Positions 7,066-16,219 are shown, counted from the first letter of the stretch. The stretch: DNA of 27,815 nt from Flavobacteriaceae bacterium UBA5544 (GCA_002426755.1 DINI01000018.1:1-27815); one strand, 5' to 3'. The notes: generated from the sequence alone by a model not told the origin. Numbers and translations are program-made.

Positions 7066-7941
7066 ATGAAAAAAGTATTAAATTTTTCACCTCCAAGCAG
7101 TTATAAATGGGATGTTTACGTTACAGATAATCTCAATAAGTTAAGGTTAAGTGCCCTTTTGATTCCGTTTTTCTTATTGCTGTTGATTGTACTATTTCTA
7201 TTTATGGAAGATGCGTTTTCTATTGAAGCTTACACAAATATTCAAAAACAATCATTTATATATATAAATTCAAAATTGTCACAATTTCCGAATTTGCAAT
7301 TTAACTTGACGCAATTAGGAGATGTAGTCATTTTTTTACCTTTTCTGGCTTTATCTATGGTCTATGTGCCTAAATTATGGCAGTCCATGCTAATTGGTCT
7401 TCTCGTCTCAACCATATTCACGAATGTTCTAAAAAGGTTTTTTGCAGTGCCTAGACCAGCAGCAATGTTTGATAGGGATATTTTTGTAACTACAGGAAGG
7501 GCAATTGTTTCACATAATAGTTTTCCATCAGGACACTCAATAGCTACTTTTACAATGCTTACCTGTATATTGGTTGCTTTTATGCCAAAAAAATTAAAGT
7601 TCAAAATACTTTGGTCTTTTTTCATCATCAGTATGGGACTAATAATTGCGTTTACCCGTGTTGGAATAGGAGCACATTATCCACTAGATGTTATAGTTGG
7701 GTGTATAATCGGTTATATATCCGCACTTATTGGTGTTTTTATCAATAGAAAATACAATCTGTTGGCATGGTTAACAAATAAAAGATATTACTTTATTTCG
7801 ATACTTTTGTTTTTTATTTTGGCCATTGCCATAATGGATAAAATTATTAAGTTAAATCTGATCATTTTTTATTTTGCCCTGGCAAGCTTGTTCGCATCAC
7901 TATTTATAATAACACATATCTATGTTAAAAAAGCCTATTAA
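7066..7941 (+). CDS. Integral membrane PAP2-family phosphatase
   Basis: This 291-residue polytopic protein has the full PAP2 motif set: K123-x6-RP, SFPSGH with PSGH at 154-157, and TR at 197-198 with H204 and D208. Strong hydrophobic segments lie at about 28-47, 84-101, 105-122, 159-173, 182-197, 207-225 and in the last 60 residues. This is the classical lipid phosphatase architecture with the active site on the periplasmic face (LpxE/LpxF-like or BacA-independent Und-PP phosphatase). ATG 7066 is chosen over an in-frame TTG at 7048. The last 20 bases overlap the start of the eptA-like gene, a tight coupling that supports joint action on lipid A: removal of a phosphate here and decoration with phosphoethanolamine by the partner. 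Confidence 0.9.
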   Translation: MKKVLNFSPPSSYKWDVYVTDNLNKLRLSALLIPFFLLLLIVLFLFMEDAFSIEAYTNIQKQSFIYINSKLSQFPNLQFNLTQLGDVVIFLPFLALSMVYVPKLWQSMLIGLLVSTIFTNVLKRFFAVPRPAAMFDRDIFVTTGRAIVSHNSFPSGHSIATFTMLTCILVAFMPKKLKFKILWSFFIISMGLIIAFTRVGIGAHYPLDVIVGCIIGYISALIGVFINRKYNLLAWLTNKRYYFISILLFFILAIAIMDKIIKLNLIIFYFALASLFASLFIITHIYVKKAY

Positions 7942-9442
7942 ACTGACGCATTTTGTTTTAATAGCCAGTTTCCTAAATTTTTTATTGTTTCATTTCCCCT
8001 TTTTTCGATTCGTTTTTGATACTATAGATTACAAAAGCTTTAATGGTATTCTGCTAATTGTCAGTTTAGTGCTCACTATGTTGGTTGCAAATGCTTTTGT
8101 GCTGTACCTCATATTCTTTTTGTCACGGATTGTTGGGAAGATTTTGTTGGTTTTCTTTTTCATCGGTAACTCAATAGCCATCTATTTTATACATACCTAT
8201 AATGTTCTTATTGATATCACAATGATTGGGAACGTTATAAATACCGATTATGACGAAGCCAGCAGTTTCTTTTCCCTTGGATTGGTTTTGAATCTGATAT
8301 TATTGGGTGTCATCCCTGTTTTTTTTATAATTAAGGTCAACATAATCAAGGAAAAATTCAAACCGTTTTTAATTCAGTGGTCCTTGACCTTACTTTTTAT
8401 CATCCTAATGGTTTTTATCAATGGAGGCAATTGGCGATGGATTGATAAAAATTCAACCAAATTGGGTGCCTTGGCAATGCCTTGGTCTTATATGGTCAAT
8501 ACGTCGAGATATTATATCTATAAGAGTAAAGAAAATAGAAAGGAAATCCTTTTGCCCGATGCGAACATAAAGGACAAAGAAAAATCTGTTGTAGTCTTGG
8601 TCATTGGTGAATCTGCAAGAAGTGAAAATTTTTCATTGTATGGTTATGACAGGCCCACCAATCCATTGTTGTCGAAGATAGAAAATCTTCACACCTTTAA
8701 TGCAACTTCCTGCGCAACCTACACAACGGCAGGTGTCAAATGTATTTTGGATTATAAGGACACTAACGATTTGTACGAGATTTTGCCTAATTATCTATAC
8801 AGAAATAATGTTGAAGTGATATGGAAAACGACCAATTGGGGAGAACCACCAGTACATATCAAAAACTTTTTTAACAAAGAAGATTTGAGAAATGGATGTG
8901 AAGGAGACCTGTGCAATTATGATGAAATTCTTATAAAAGGATTAAAAGAGCAAATCACAGCCAGTACAAAGGATAAAATATTGATTATTTTACACACAAG
9001 CACAAGCCACGGACCATCATATAACACAAAATATCCACCTAATTTTGAAACCTTTAAACCTGTTTGTAAGAGTGTGGAATTAGGGGATTGCTCTCAAGAG
9101 GAACTTATCAATGCGTACGACAATACCATCGTTTATACCGATTATCTACTTGCCAGCTTAATAGACGATTTAAAGCAGTTAAAGGATTACAATAGCACGA
9201 TGATGTTTGTGTCCGACCATGGCGAATCTTTAGGAGAAAATAATTTATATATGCACGGCATACCTGCCGCATTTGCGCCAAAAGAACAGTTGGAGATTCC
9301 TTTTATCGTATGGACTTCTGATGCTTCTAAAAAATTAAAACCTAATAAAACTTTGTCACAGAATCATGTGTTTCACAGTGTCTTAAATTTTTTAGCAATA
9401 GAAAGTCCTATTTATGACGAAAAGATGAATATATATGAGTAA
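7922..9442 (+). CDS. eptA: Lipid A phosphoethanolamine transferase (EptA family)
   Basis: This 506-residue inner-membrane enzyme has about five N-terminal transmembrane helices (residues 9-167), a linker, and a periplasmic alkaline-phosphatase-fold domain. Active-site motifs are intact: E230 in VIGESARSENFSLYGY, nucleophile T266 in SCATYTTAGVKC, D432-H433 in VSDHGESLGE, and H445 in YMHG. Paired cysteines expected in EptA/MCR enzymes are present (C264/C274, C326/C331, C382/C390). The family moves phosphoethanolamine from phosphatidylethanolamine to lipid A phosphates, which lowers surface charge and binding of cationic peptides such as polymyxin. It is the last gene of the PAP2 operon and so should fall under operator P4. 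Exact lipid A position and acceptor are unproven. Confidence 0.93.
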   Translation: MLKKPIKLTHFVLIASFLNFLLFHFPFFRFVFDTIDYKSFNGILLIVSLVLTMLVANAFVLYLIFFLSRIVGKILLVFFFIGNSIAIYFIHTYNVLIDITMIGNVINTDYDEASSFFSLGLVLNLILLGVIPVFFIIKVNIIKEKFKPFLIQWSLTLLFIILMVFINGGNWRWIDKNSTKLGALAMPWSYMVNTSRYYIYKSKENRKEILLPDANIKDKEKSVVVLVIGESARSENFSLYGYDRPTNPLLSKIENLHTFNATSCATYTTAGVKCILDYKDTNDLYEILPNYLYRNNVEVIWKTTNWGEPPVHIKNFFNKEDLRNGCEGDLCNYDEILIKGLKEQITASTKDKILIILHTSTSHGPSYNTKYPPNFETFKPVCKSVELGDCSQEELINAYDNTIVYTDYLLASLIDDLKQLKDYNSTMMFVSDHGESLGENNLYMHGIPAAFAPKEQLEIPFIVWTSDASKKLKPNKTLSQNHVFHSVLNFLAIESPIYDEKMNIYE

Positions 9443-9659
9443 AAAATCACTCATCAAACTCCATTAAATGGAATATAGTATCATAATCAATGTTGTCAAA
9501 GGATATGTTAAATTACGAATATTAGATTGTGAAAGAAATAATAGCTAATGTAATTATATTTGAAATGTACGAACACTGAATTTATGATCTTATACAAGTT
9601 CAAAAAATAATTTGGATAAAAAATAAACAAAGAATCTTGTATCAGTTTTTGCATGGCAG

Positions 9660-9684
9660 TTGCATTCTATAATTTGTATATTTG
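9660..9684 (+). promoter_or_regulatory. Promoter of the metal-efflux operon
   Basis: TATATTTG at 9677-9684 is a perfect TAnnTTTG -7 box just ahead of the ATG at 9694. Candidate -33 elements are TTG at 9660-9662 (14-base gap, short) and TTTG at 9648-9651 (25-base gap, long), neither ideal, which hints at an activator or repressor-controlled start. The predicted transcript would have only a few leader bases. The 251-base gap 9443-9693 holds nothing else clear beyond a weak 6-bp inverted repeat overlapping the eptA stop (ATGAGT 9435-9440, ACTCAT 9449-9454). Confidence 0.6.
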
Positions 9685-9693
9685 TCAAACTAG

Positions 9694-10086
9694 ATGAAAC
9701 TATTCGTTTCCATATCGATGTCGTTCCTATTTCTTTTTCAAGGAATGGTTGCTAATATGGAAGTTTGTGAACAGATAGAAAAAATATCTGACTTTATCTC
9801 ACACTATCAAGAACATAAAAGTTTTGATGGCGATTCATTCTTTGACTTTGTTTATGAGGATTATATTGCAGACACTCATGACAGCGATGGTCATCATCAG
9901 GATTCCGACCACGAAAATGTACCTCATACAAGCCATCAATGTTGCCAACATTTCGTGTTCTTCTCATCTGTCCAAATGTCTTTTATGAATGGATTTAATG
10001 CTGAAGAACAGATTCATTTCAATTTCTACACATTCAATATTAATTCCAGATATCTGGAAACTCTTTACCATCCCCCAAAGGTTTAA
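9694..10086 (+). CDS. Small secreted His-rich protein
   Basis: This 130-residue protein has an N-terminal hydrophobic leader (MKLFVSISMSFLFLFQG). A central stretch (about residues 58-91) is crowded with His, Asp and Cys: D-x-HDSDGHHQDSDHE, then HTSHQCCQH. Such clusters bind Zn, Cu or Ni. The C-terminal third is aromatic and ordinary. I do not recognise a named family. It is the first gene of the pump operon, 94 bases ahead of czcA, so a periplasmic metal-binding or sensing accessory of the efflux system is plausible. The ATG is very close to the -7 box. An in-frame Met at residue 9 would still leave a leader. Confidence 0.72.
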   Translation: MKLFVSISMSFLFLFQGMVANMEVCEQIEKISDFISHYQEHKSFDGDSFFDFVYEDYIADTHDSDGHHQDSDHENVPHTSHQCCQHFVFFSSVQMSFMNGFNAEEQIHFNFYTFNINSRYLETLYHPPKV

Positions 10087-10123
10087 TGAATGCCTGCGAA
10101 GTCAGGTATCTTATAGATTAGTC

Positions 10124-10146
10124 TTACCAAAATAAGAATTTGGTAA
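10124..10146. promoter_or_regulatory. Perfect 8-7-8 inverted repeat ahead of the pump gene
   Basis: TTACCAAA (10124-10131) and TTTGGTAA (10139-10146) are exact reverse complements separated by 7 bases. It sits 35 bases upstream of the pump ATG in a 94-base gap. A smaller repeat (CCTG 10093-10096, CAGG 10103-10106) precedes it. There is no T tract, so it is not a standard terminator. It could be an operator, for instance for the Fur-family protein of the same operon, or an RNA hairpin that sets pump expression relative to the small protein. Confidence 0.5.
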
Positions 10147-10180
10147 CGGCGTCAATTTATAAATTCATTAAAACTTTTCT

Positions 10181-13100
10181 ATGCTTAATAACATTATTAG
10201 GTATTCCATAACCCATAAATTGGTTATCGGTTTACTCACTTTAGCCTTGATTATCACTGGCGTATATTCTTTACAACAGCTTCCTGTGGATGCCGTTCCG
10301 GATATTACCAATAATCAAGTTCAGGTCATAACGACCTCGCCAACACTTGCAGCCCAAGAGGTTGAGCGATTAATTACATTTCCCATTGAACTCACAATGG
10401 CAACTATTCCCCAAATTGATGAAATTCGTTCCTTTTCACGTTTTGGATTATCAGTAGTTACCATTGTTTTTGAAGAAAATGTTGACGTGTATTGGGCGCG
10501 TCAGCAAGTGAATGAACGTTTGGCAGATGCGCAAGCCCAAATTCCTGAAGGCATCGGTAAACCAGGCATCGCACCCTTAACCACAGGACTTGGCGAAATC
10601 TACCAATATGTAATTACTACAAAGCCAGGTTATGAAAATAAATACACCGCAACAGAGCTTCGAACGATTCAAGATTGGGTCATTAAACGCCAACTATTAG
10701 GAACGAAAGGGGTTGCAGATGTCAGTAGTTTTGGTGGCTACCTCAAGCAGTACGAAATCGCAGTTCGTCCAGAACGGCTCAATGGAATGGGTGTTTCCAT
10801 TTCTGACCTTTTCAATGCCCTCGAAAATAACAATCAAAATACAGGCGGGGCTTATATAGAAAAAAACGATAAGGCACTTTTTATTAGAAGTGAAGGTCTT
10901 GTGGGTTCAATAGAAGATATCAAAAATATCCTTGTAAAGCAGACAGAAAGTGGCATCCCTATTTTGATAAGTGATGTTGCAACCGTTAAAACAGGAAAGG
11001 CAATTCGCTATGGCGCAACCACTCGCAATGGCGAAGGCGAAGTGGTGAGTGCAATCGTCATGATGTTAAAAGGCGCAAATTCTGCCAAAGTAATAAAAGA
11101 TGTAAAAGACAGGATTGAAACCATCAGCAAAACCTTACCTGAAGGTGTGGTTATTGAACCTTTTCTTGATAGAACCAAATTGGTGGACAACGCCATAGGC
11201 ACAGTAACCACCAATCTTGTGGAAGGTGCGCTTATCGTCATTTTCATTCTACTCATATTGTTGGGCAATTGGCGTGCAGGTTTGATTACAGCATCCGTTA
11301 TTCCTCTCGCTTTACTCTTTGCGTTTAGTATGATGCACATTTTTGGGGTGTCGGCAAACCTGATGAGTTTGGCCGCTATCGATTTTGGTTTGATAGTAGA
11401 TGGTGCAGTGATTATTGTAGAAGCGACCTTATTTCATTTGGGAGCATTAAAACGTTCTCGAAAATTGACACAGGCCGAAATGGATGAAGAGGTCTATCAA
11501 TCTGCAAGCAAAATTCGTAATTCAGCGGCATTTGGAGAAATCATTATTCTCATAGTATATCTACCCATTTTGGCGTTGGTGGGGACGGAAGGCAAAATGT
11601 TCGGGCCAATGGCACAAACGGTAAGTTTCGCAATTTTGGGAGCTTTCTTATTGTCGCTTACCTATATCCCGATGATGTCGGCTTTGGTTTTGAGCAAGAA
11701 AACAGAACACAAGCGGAATATTTCTGATAAGATAATGGACTTCTTCTACCGTATCTACGAACCTATCATACATTGGGCAATGCGAACCAGAATTATCGTA
11801 GTTGGAATTACCATTGCACTTTTCGTTATTGCATTTATGGTATTCCAAAGTTTGGGAGGCGAATTTATTCCAACACTTGAAGAAGGTGATTTTGCGGTAG
11901 AAACACGCGTCATTACAGGAAGTTCACTTTCAAATACGATTAAAGCGACTACCAAGGCTGAAAAAATTATTTTGGATAATTTTCCAGAGGTGGAACAGGT
12001 AGTTTCAAAAATTGGTTCTGGCGAAATCCCAACAGACCCAATGCCCATTGAAGCTGCCGATTTAATGATTATCCTTAAAGATAAATCGGAATGGGTGTCC
12101 GCTTCCAATAGGGAAGAATTGGCCAATAAAATGGCGAAAGCCCTTGAAGTCATTCCAGGTGTCACTTTCGGGTTTCAACAACCAATCCAAATGCGTTTTA
12201 ACGAATTGATGACAGGTGTGCGTCAAGACGTTGCCATCAAGATTTATGGCGAAGATTTAAATCAACTTTCTACCTATGCGAGCCAAATTGGGAAATTGGC
12301 GGGAACGGTTGAAGGTGCTGTGGATGTTTATACGGAGGAAGTCACAGGTGTGCCACAAATAGTCATCAATTACAATCGAGGCCAACTTGCAAAATATGGA
12401 TTGGACATAAAATCGGTAAACAATACGATTCAAGCGGCATTTGCAGGAGCATCAACAGGCTTGGTGTATGAAGGCGAAAAGCAGTTTGACTTGGTAGTAC
12501 GCTTGGAAAACAATAACCGGACAGACCTTCACGACGTCCAGAATCTGTACCTCAATGGTGCCAATGGCCAACAGATTCCGTTGCAACAGGTTGCCACCGT
12601 TTCCATAAAGGATGGACCTTACCAAATACAGCGCGATGATACCCGACGACGCATTATCGTGGCGTTTAATGTTCGCAATCGGGATGTTGAAAGCGTTGTT
12701 GATGAAATAAGCGCAAAAATCGATTCACAAATCCATCTGAAACCTGGCTATAGTATTTCGTATGGCGGACAGTTTGAAAATCTTGTGGAAGCACGAGAAC
12801 GTTTGGCAATTGCAGTGCCACTCGCATTGTTGCTCATTTTTATTCTGCTGTATTTTACATTTGGTTCAATAAAACAAGGTGTGCTCATTTTTACAGCCAT
12901 TCCGTTATCGGCCATTGGCGGTGTGTTTGCACTTTGGCTTCGGGATATGCCATTTAGTATTTCCGCAGGTGTCGGCTTTATTGCTTTGTTCGGTGTAGCG
13001 GTTTTAAATGGAATTGTGTTAATTGCGGAATTTAACCGACTTAAAAAAGACGGAATTTCAGATATTTTCCAACGCATCTTTCAAGGCACAAAAACACGTT

Positions 13101-14566
13101 TACGCCCTGTGATTTTGACCGCTTCCGTAGCCTCTTTGGGGTTTTTGCCTATGGCAATTTCCCAAACTTCGGGTGCAGAAGTGCAGCGTCCTTTGGCAAC
13201 CGTCGTCATTGGCGGCTTGATTACAGCGACCTTTTTGACACTCGTGGTCCTACCAATTCTCTATTATTATTCAGAAAAAAAATTAAAGATGAAACCAAAT
13301 AAAACAGCTCTTGCAGTCTTGATGGCATTTCTCGGAAGTGTTTATTCCATAAATGCGCAGTCAGCCTCTGATTTAAAAGTCTATGAAAATATAGATGAAG
13401 TGATGGCAGTCGCTTTGAAAAACAATCCAAACATCAAAGTATCACGTTTGCAGACCGAACAGCAGCAGGCATTGAAAGGCAGCAGTTTTGATTTGCCAAA
13501 AACTGATTTTGGAGTGGAATATGGTCAAACCAATAGTATTGCAGATAATGACACGCGTTTTAGCGTAAGCCAAAAGTTCGCATTCCCGACACTTTATGGT
13601 AGCCGAAATAAATTGGCAAAGACAAAAATTGAGGCAAGCGAACTGAATGAAGCGGTTTTGAAAAATGAATTGATTGCCCAAGTAAAATCCACCTATTATG
13701 AATTGTGGTATCTCAAAAGCAAACAAACGCTTCTGCAAAAACAGGACAGCATTTATGAACGGTTTGCCTACGCCGCCAACTTGCGTTACAAAACAGGTGA
13801 AAGCAACGCATTGGAACAAGCAACAGCCAATGTAGAACTGGCAGATATTCAGATGATGATTTTGGAAAACACTTCTGACGTTAAAAACCAGCAATTGCAA
13901 TTGCAAAATTTGATGAATACCGATAGTGTGGTGGACATACAAGGGGGAAAGTTAGAAGTAAAGACTGCAATGTTGCCACAGATAAAAGATACCACAGCAA
14001 TTGCAAATAATCCAAAGCTGGCTTTTTACCAAAAACAAATTGAACTTGCCGACAATGAAAAGTCCGTGGCCGTTTCAAGACTATTGCCCGACATTACATT
14101 GGGTTATTTTAACCAATCCTTTATCGGTAATGGCGAAACCGCAAACGGAACACCTACCGTATTCGACTCTGGCGACCGGTTTACAGGTGTACAGTTGGGT
14201 TTGAGTATTCCCATTTGGTTCAAACCACACACAGCGAAAATCAAGGCTGCCAAAATCCAAAAAATGGAGAACGAGGCACATTTGGAAGCAGTAAAAAGCA
14301 AAGCGCAAACCCAGTTTGAAACCTTGTGGGAAAGGCTTCAAACAGAGCAAACAAATCTGGAATCGTACAAAAATAATGCCTTGCCGCAAGCGGAATTACT
14401 ATTGAAAAATTCCCAACGTGGTTTTCAGGAAGGCGAAATTGGATATATCGAATACATCCAAGGGCTGAACAGGGCATTGACCATTCAAGTGAACTATTTG
14501 GATTTTGTAAATCAGTACAATCAAACACTCATAAAAATCGAACAACTCATAGCTAATAATCAATAA
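10181..14566 (+). CDS. czcA: CzcA-type heavy-metal RND pump fused to TolC-like outer membrane factor
   Basis: This single 1461-residue frame joins two normally separate parts. Residues 1 to about 1035 are an HME-RND pump with 12 transmembrane segments. TM4 reads DFGLIVDGAVIIVEA with D401, D407 and E414, matching the CzcA proton-relay pattern rather than the CusA one, so Zn/Co/Cd is the likely substrate set. After the last pump helix a basic-hydrophobic segment starting at Met1037 (MKPNKT to SINAQS) resembles a signal peptide. It leads into an outer-membrane efflux protein (about 1070-1461) with the alternating helical/strand pattern of the TolC family. Fusions of this length are known in Bacteroidota CusA/CzcA proteins. 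The adaptor gene follows 1 base later. Residue Met1037 could also serve as an internal start. Confidence 0.93.
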   Translation: MLNNIIRYSITHKLVIGLLTLALIITGVYSLQQLPVDAVPDITNNQVQVITTSPTLAAQEVERLITFPIELTMATIPQIDEIRSFSRFGLSVVTIVFEENVDVYWARQQVNERLADAQAQIPEGIGKPGIAPLTTGLGEIYQYVITTKPGYENKYTATELRTIQDWVIKRQLLGTKGVADVSSFGGYLKQYEIAVRPERLNGMGVSISDLFNALENNNQNTGGAYIEKNDKALFIRSEGLVGSIEDIKNILVKQTESGIPILISDVATVKTGKAIRYGATTRNGEGEVVSAIVMMLKGANSAKVIKDVKDRIETISKTLPEGVVIEPFLDRTKLVDNAIGTVTTNLVEGALIVIFILLILLGNWRAGLITASVIPLALLFAFSMMHIFGVSANLMSLAAIDFGLIVDGAVIIVEATLFHLGALKRSRKLTQAEMDEEVYQSASKIRNSAAFGEIIILIVYLPILALVGTEGKMFGPMAQTVSFAILGAFLLSLTYIPMMSALVLSKKTEHKRNISDKIMDFFYRIYEPIIHWAMRTRIIVVGITIALFVIAFMVFQSLGGEFIPTLEEGDFAVETRVITGSSLSNTIKATTKAEKIILDNFPEVEQVVSKIGSGEIPTDPMPIEAADLMIILKDKSEWVSASNREELANKMAKALEVIPGVTFGFQQPIQMRFNELMTGVRQDVAIKIYGEDLNQLSTYASQIGKLAGTVEGAVDVYTEEVTGVPQIVINYNRGQLAKYGLDIKSVNNTIQAAFAGASTGLVYEGEKQFDLVVRLENNNRTDLHDVQNLYLNGANGQQIPLQQVATVSIKDGPYQIQRDDTRRRIIVAFNVRNRDVESVVDEISAKIDSQIHLKPGYSISYGGQFENLVEARERLAIAVPLALLLIFILLYFTFGSIKQGVLIFTAIPLSAIGGVFALWLRDMPFSISAGVGFIALFGVAVLNGIVLIAEFNRLKKDGISDIFQRIFQGTKTRLRPVILTASVASLGFLPMAISQTSGAEVQRPLATVVIGGLITATFLTLVVLPILYYYSEKKLKMKPNKTALAVLMAFLGSVYSINAQSASDLKVYENIDEVMAVALKNNPNIKVSRLQTEQQQALKGSSFDLPKTDFGVEYGQTNSIADNDTRFSVSQKFAFPTLYGSRNKLAKTKIEASELNEAVLKNELIAQVKSTYYELWYLKSKQTLLQKQDSIYERFAYAANLRYKTGESNALEQATANVELADIQMMILENTSDVKNQQLQLQNLMNTDSVVDIQGGKLEVKTAMLPQIKDTTAIANNPKLAFYQKQIELADNEKSVAVSRLLPDITLGYFNQSFIGNGETANGTPTVFDSGDRFTGVQLGLSIPIWFKPHTAKIKAAKIQKMENEAHLEAVKSKAQTQFETLWERLQTEQTNLESYKNNALPQAELLLKNSQRGFQEGEIGYIEYIQGLNRALTIQVNYLDFVNQYNQTLIKIEQLIANNQ

Positions 14567-14567
14567 A

Positions 14568-15755
14568 ATGAAGAATATATATATAACAATTGTTTTTATC
14601 GTTGCTTTAATGGCAACAGCCTGCAAGGATAAAGCACAGCCAATGGTTGAAGACGACCACAAAGCAGAAGAAAATCAAGTTGAATTGACCGATGCGCAAC
14701 TGGCACAGACCAACATTGTCATTGGCAAGGTTGAGAAACGAAAAATAGGCCACGAAATCACGGTAAATGGGATGATAGATGTGCCGCCACAAGGCAATAT
14801 TTCTGTAACAGTACCATATGGTGGATTTTTGAAATATACCGAAATGCTTCCTGGTAGTCGCATTAAAAAAGGACAGGTAATAGCAACAGTCGAAAATCCT
14901 GAATTTATCGAGTTTCAAAGAGACTATTTGGAAGCTCTGGCAAATAATGATTATCTCAAAGCAGATTTTGAACGCCAACAAACCTTGAATGATGAGAATG
15001 TTACCTCCACCAAAGTATTCCAAAAGGCGAAAAGTATGTTTTTGACCAATCAGGCAAACATAAAGTCCCTTGAAAGCAAACTTCGATTGATCGGTATAAA
15101 TCCATCGAGCGTAAAAAATGGAACTATTTCAACCGTCGTGAATGTGTATTCGCCCATAAACGGTGTGGTTCGAGAAGTTTACATCAATACAGGAAAATAT
15201 TTTAACCCGCAGGATGTTTTAATGGATATTACGGATGCCACAGATTTGCACGTAGAACTTAAAGTATATGAAGACGATATCCATTTAATTCGAAATGGGC
15301 AACGTATCAGATTCCGTTTGGCAAATGCACCTGAAAAATGGATGGAAGCTGAAGTATTCCTCATCGCCAATAATGTTCGTGACGACAGGTCTATCACGAT
15401 TCACGGCCATTTAAATGAAAAAAATGAAGAGCTCTTGCCAGGAATGTTCGTCAATGCAGCCATTGAAGTAGAAGCGCAAGAACGGTATGCTGTTCCAGAA
15501 GAAGCCATAGTAAGGTTTGAAGCAAAACAGTACATTTTTAAATCCCTTGGAACACGGAAAGAAGGCGAAAACACAATGCACGATTTTGAAATGCTCGAAA
15601 TCATAAAAGGAAATGAGGAAGAAGGTTTTGTCGCTTTGGATTTTGTAGATGAAACACTAGATATTTCAGCAATGGAAATTGTTTTAAAAGATGCCTTTAC
15701 ACTTTTGGCAAAAGCAAAAAACAGTGAAGAAGAAGGAGGAGGACACGGGCATTAA
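14568..15755 (+). CDS. czcB: RND efflux periplasmic adaptor lipoprotein
   Basis: This 395-residue membrane fusion protein has a leader ending at LMATAC, giving lipidated Cys19. Next come a barrel-sandwich half-motif (VTVPYGGFLKYTEMLPGSRIKKGQVIATVENPEF, about 82-115 in pieces), a helical hairpin (about 118-172), the second lipoyl half (VVNVYSPINGVVREVYINTGKYF), and a beta-barrel domain. The protein ends in a short His tail (GGGHGH) that may help bind metal. It bridges the inner-membrane pump and the outer-membrane factor and may hand metal to the pump. It starts 1 base after the pump stop. Confidence 0.92.
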   Translation: MKNIYITIVFIVALMATACKDKAQPMVEDDHKAEENQVELTDAQLAQTNIVIGKVEKRKIGHEITVNGMIDVPPQGNISVTVPYGGFLKYTEMLPGSRIKKGQVIATVENPEFIEFQRDYLEALANNDYLKADFERQQTLNDENVTSTKVFQKAKSMFLTNQANIKSLESKLRLIGINPSSVKNGTISTVVNVYSPINGVVREVYINTGKYFNPQDVLMDITDATDLHVELKVYEDDIHLIRNGQRIRFRLANAPEKWMEAEVFLIANNVRDDRSITIHGHLNEKNEELLPGMFVNAAIEVEAQERYAVPEEAIVRFEAKQYIFKSLGTRKEGENTMHDFEMLEIIKGNEEEGFVALDFVDETLDISAMEIVLKDAFTLLAKAKNSEEEGGGHGH

Positions 15756-15764
15756 TCAAGACAT

Positions 15765-16178
15765 ATGAACGAGATAGAAAAATTATTTGCATCAAAAGAA
15801 CTTCGTATCACGGCAATGAGATTACTTATTTATAAGTTCCTTGCAAAAAAAGAGGTTGCGGTAAACTTAAGTGATATTGAAGAGGCTTTTGATAAAGCTG
15901 ATAGAACCACTTTATACAGAACCATTAAAACTTTTGATGAAAAAGAGATTGTGCATCAAATAGATGATGGTACTGGGATTACCAAATATGCTTTATGTGA
16001 AAAAGGTTGCAATTGCGAAATAGAGCAGGATTTGCACCTACACTTCCATTGTAATAGTTGTAGTGAAACAGTTTGTCTAACGCAGCATAAAATCCCACAC
16101 ATTAATCTGCCTCAAGGTTATTTAGCTGAAGATCTAAACCTTGTGGTTAAAGGCATTTGTGAAAAATGTAGTAAATAA
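15765..16178 (+). CDS. Fur-family metal-responsive transcriptional repressor
   Basis: This 137-residue regulator has a winged-helix domain (RITAMRLLIYKFL, then ADRTTLYRTIKTFDEKEIVHQI, about 13-66). A metal/dimer domain follows, with a His-rich strand DLHLHFHC and the two structural zinc CxxC pairs C96/C99 and C132/C135. Extra cysteines at 78, 82 and 84 (CEKGCNC) are unusual and could make another metal or redox site. It lies 9 bases after the adaptor and 41 bases before the ATPase. A role in sensing Zn, and controlling this operon or uptake genes, fits the context. Zur, Fur and PerR subtypes cannot be told apart here. Confidence 0.9.
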   Translation: MNEIEKLFASKELRITAMRLLIYKFLAKKEVAVNLSDIEEAFDKADRTTLYRTIKTFDEKEIVHQIDDGTGITKYALCEKGCNCEIEQDLHLHFHCNSCSETVCLTQHKIPHINLPQGYLAEDLNLVVKGICEKCSK

Positions 16179-16219
16179 ATGCACTTCCATTGCACGGAAT
16201 AATTTTAGAAATTGCACAT

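Noticed and set aside
9435..9454. Possible terminator hairpin at the end of the eptA-like gene
   Set aside because: The stem is only 6 bp, overlaps the coding end and has no following T tract. It is too weak to list as a terminator.
9628..9640. AAAGAATCTTG near the efflux promoter, resembling part of operator unit CTTTAGAATCT
   Set aside because: It has no second unit at 11 bp and the wrong distance to the -7 box, so it is not counted as an island operator.
16190..16219. TTG start for the P-type ATPase
   Set aside because: ATG 16220 follows 30 bases later and starts the basic MKKKK leader. The extension lies in the intergenic gap.
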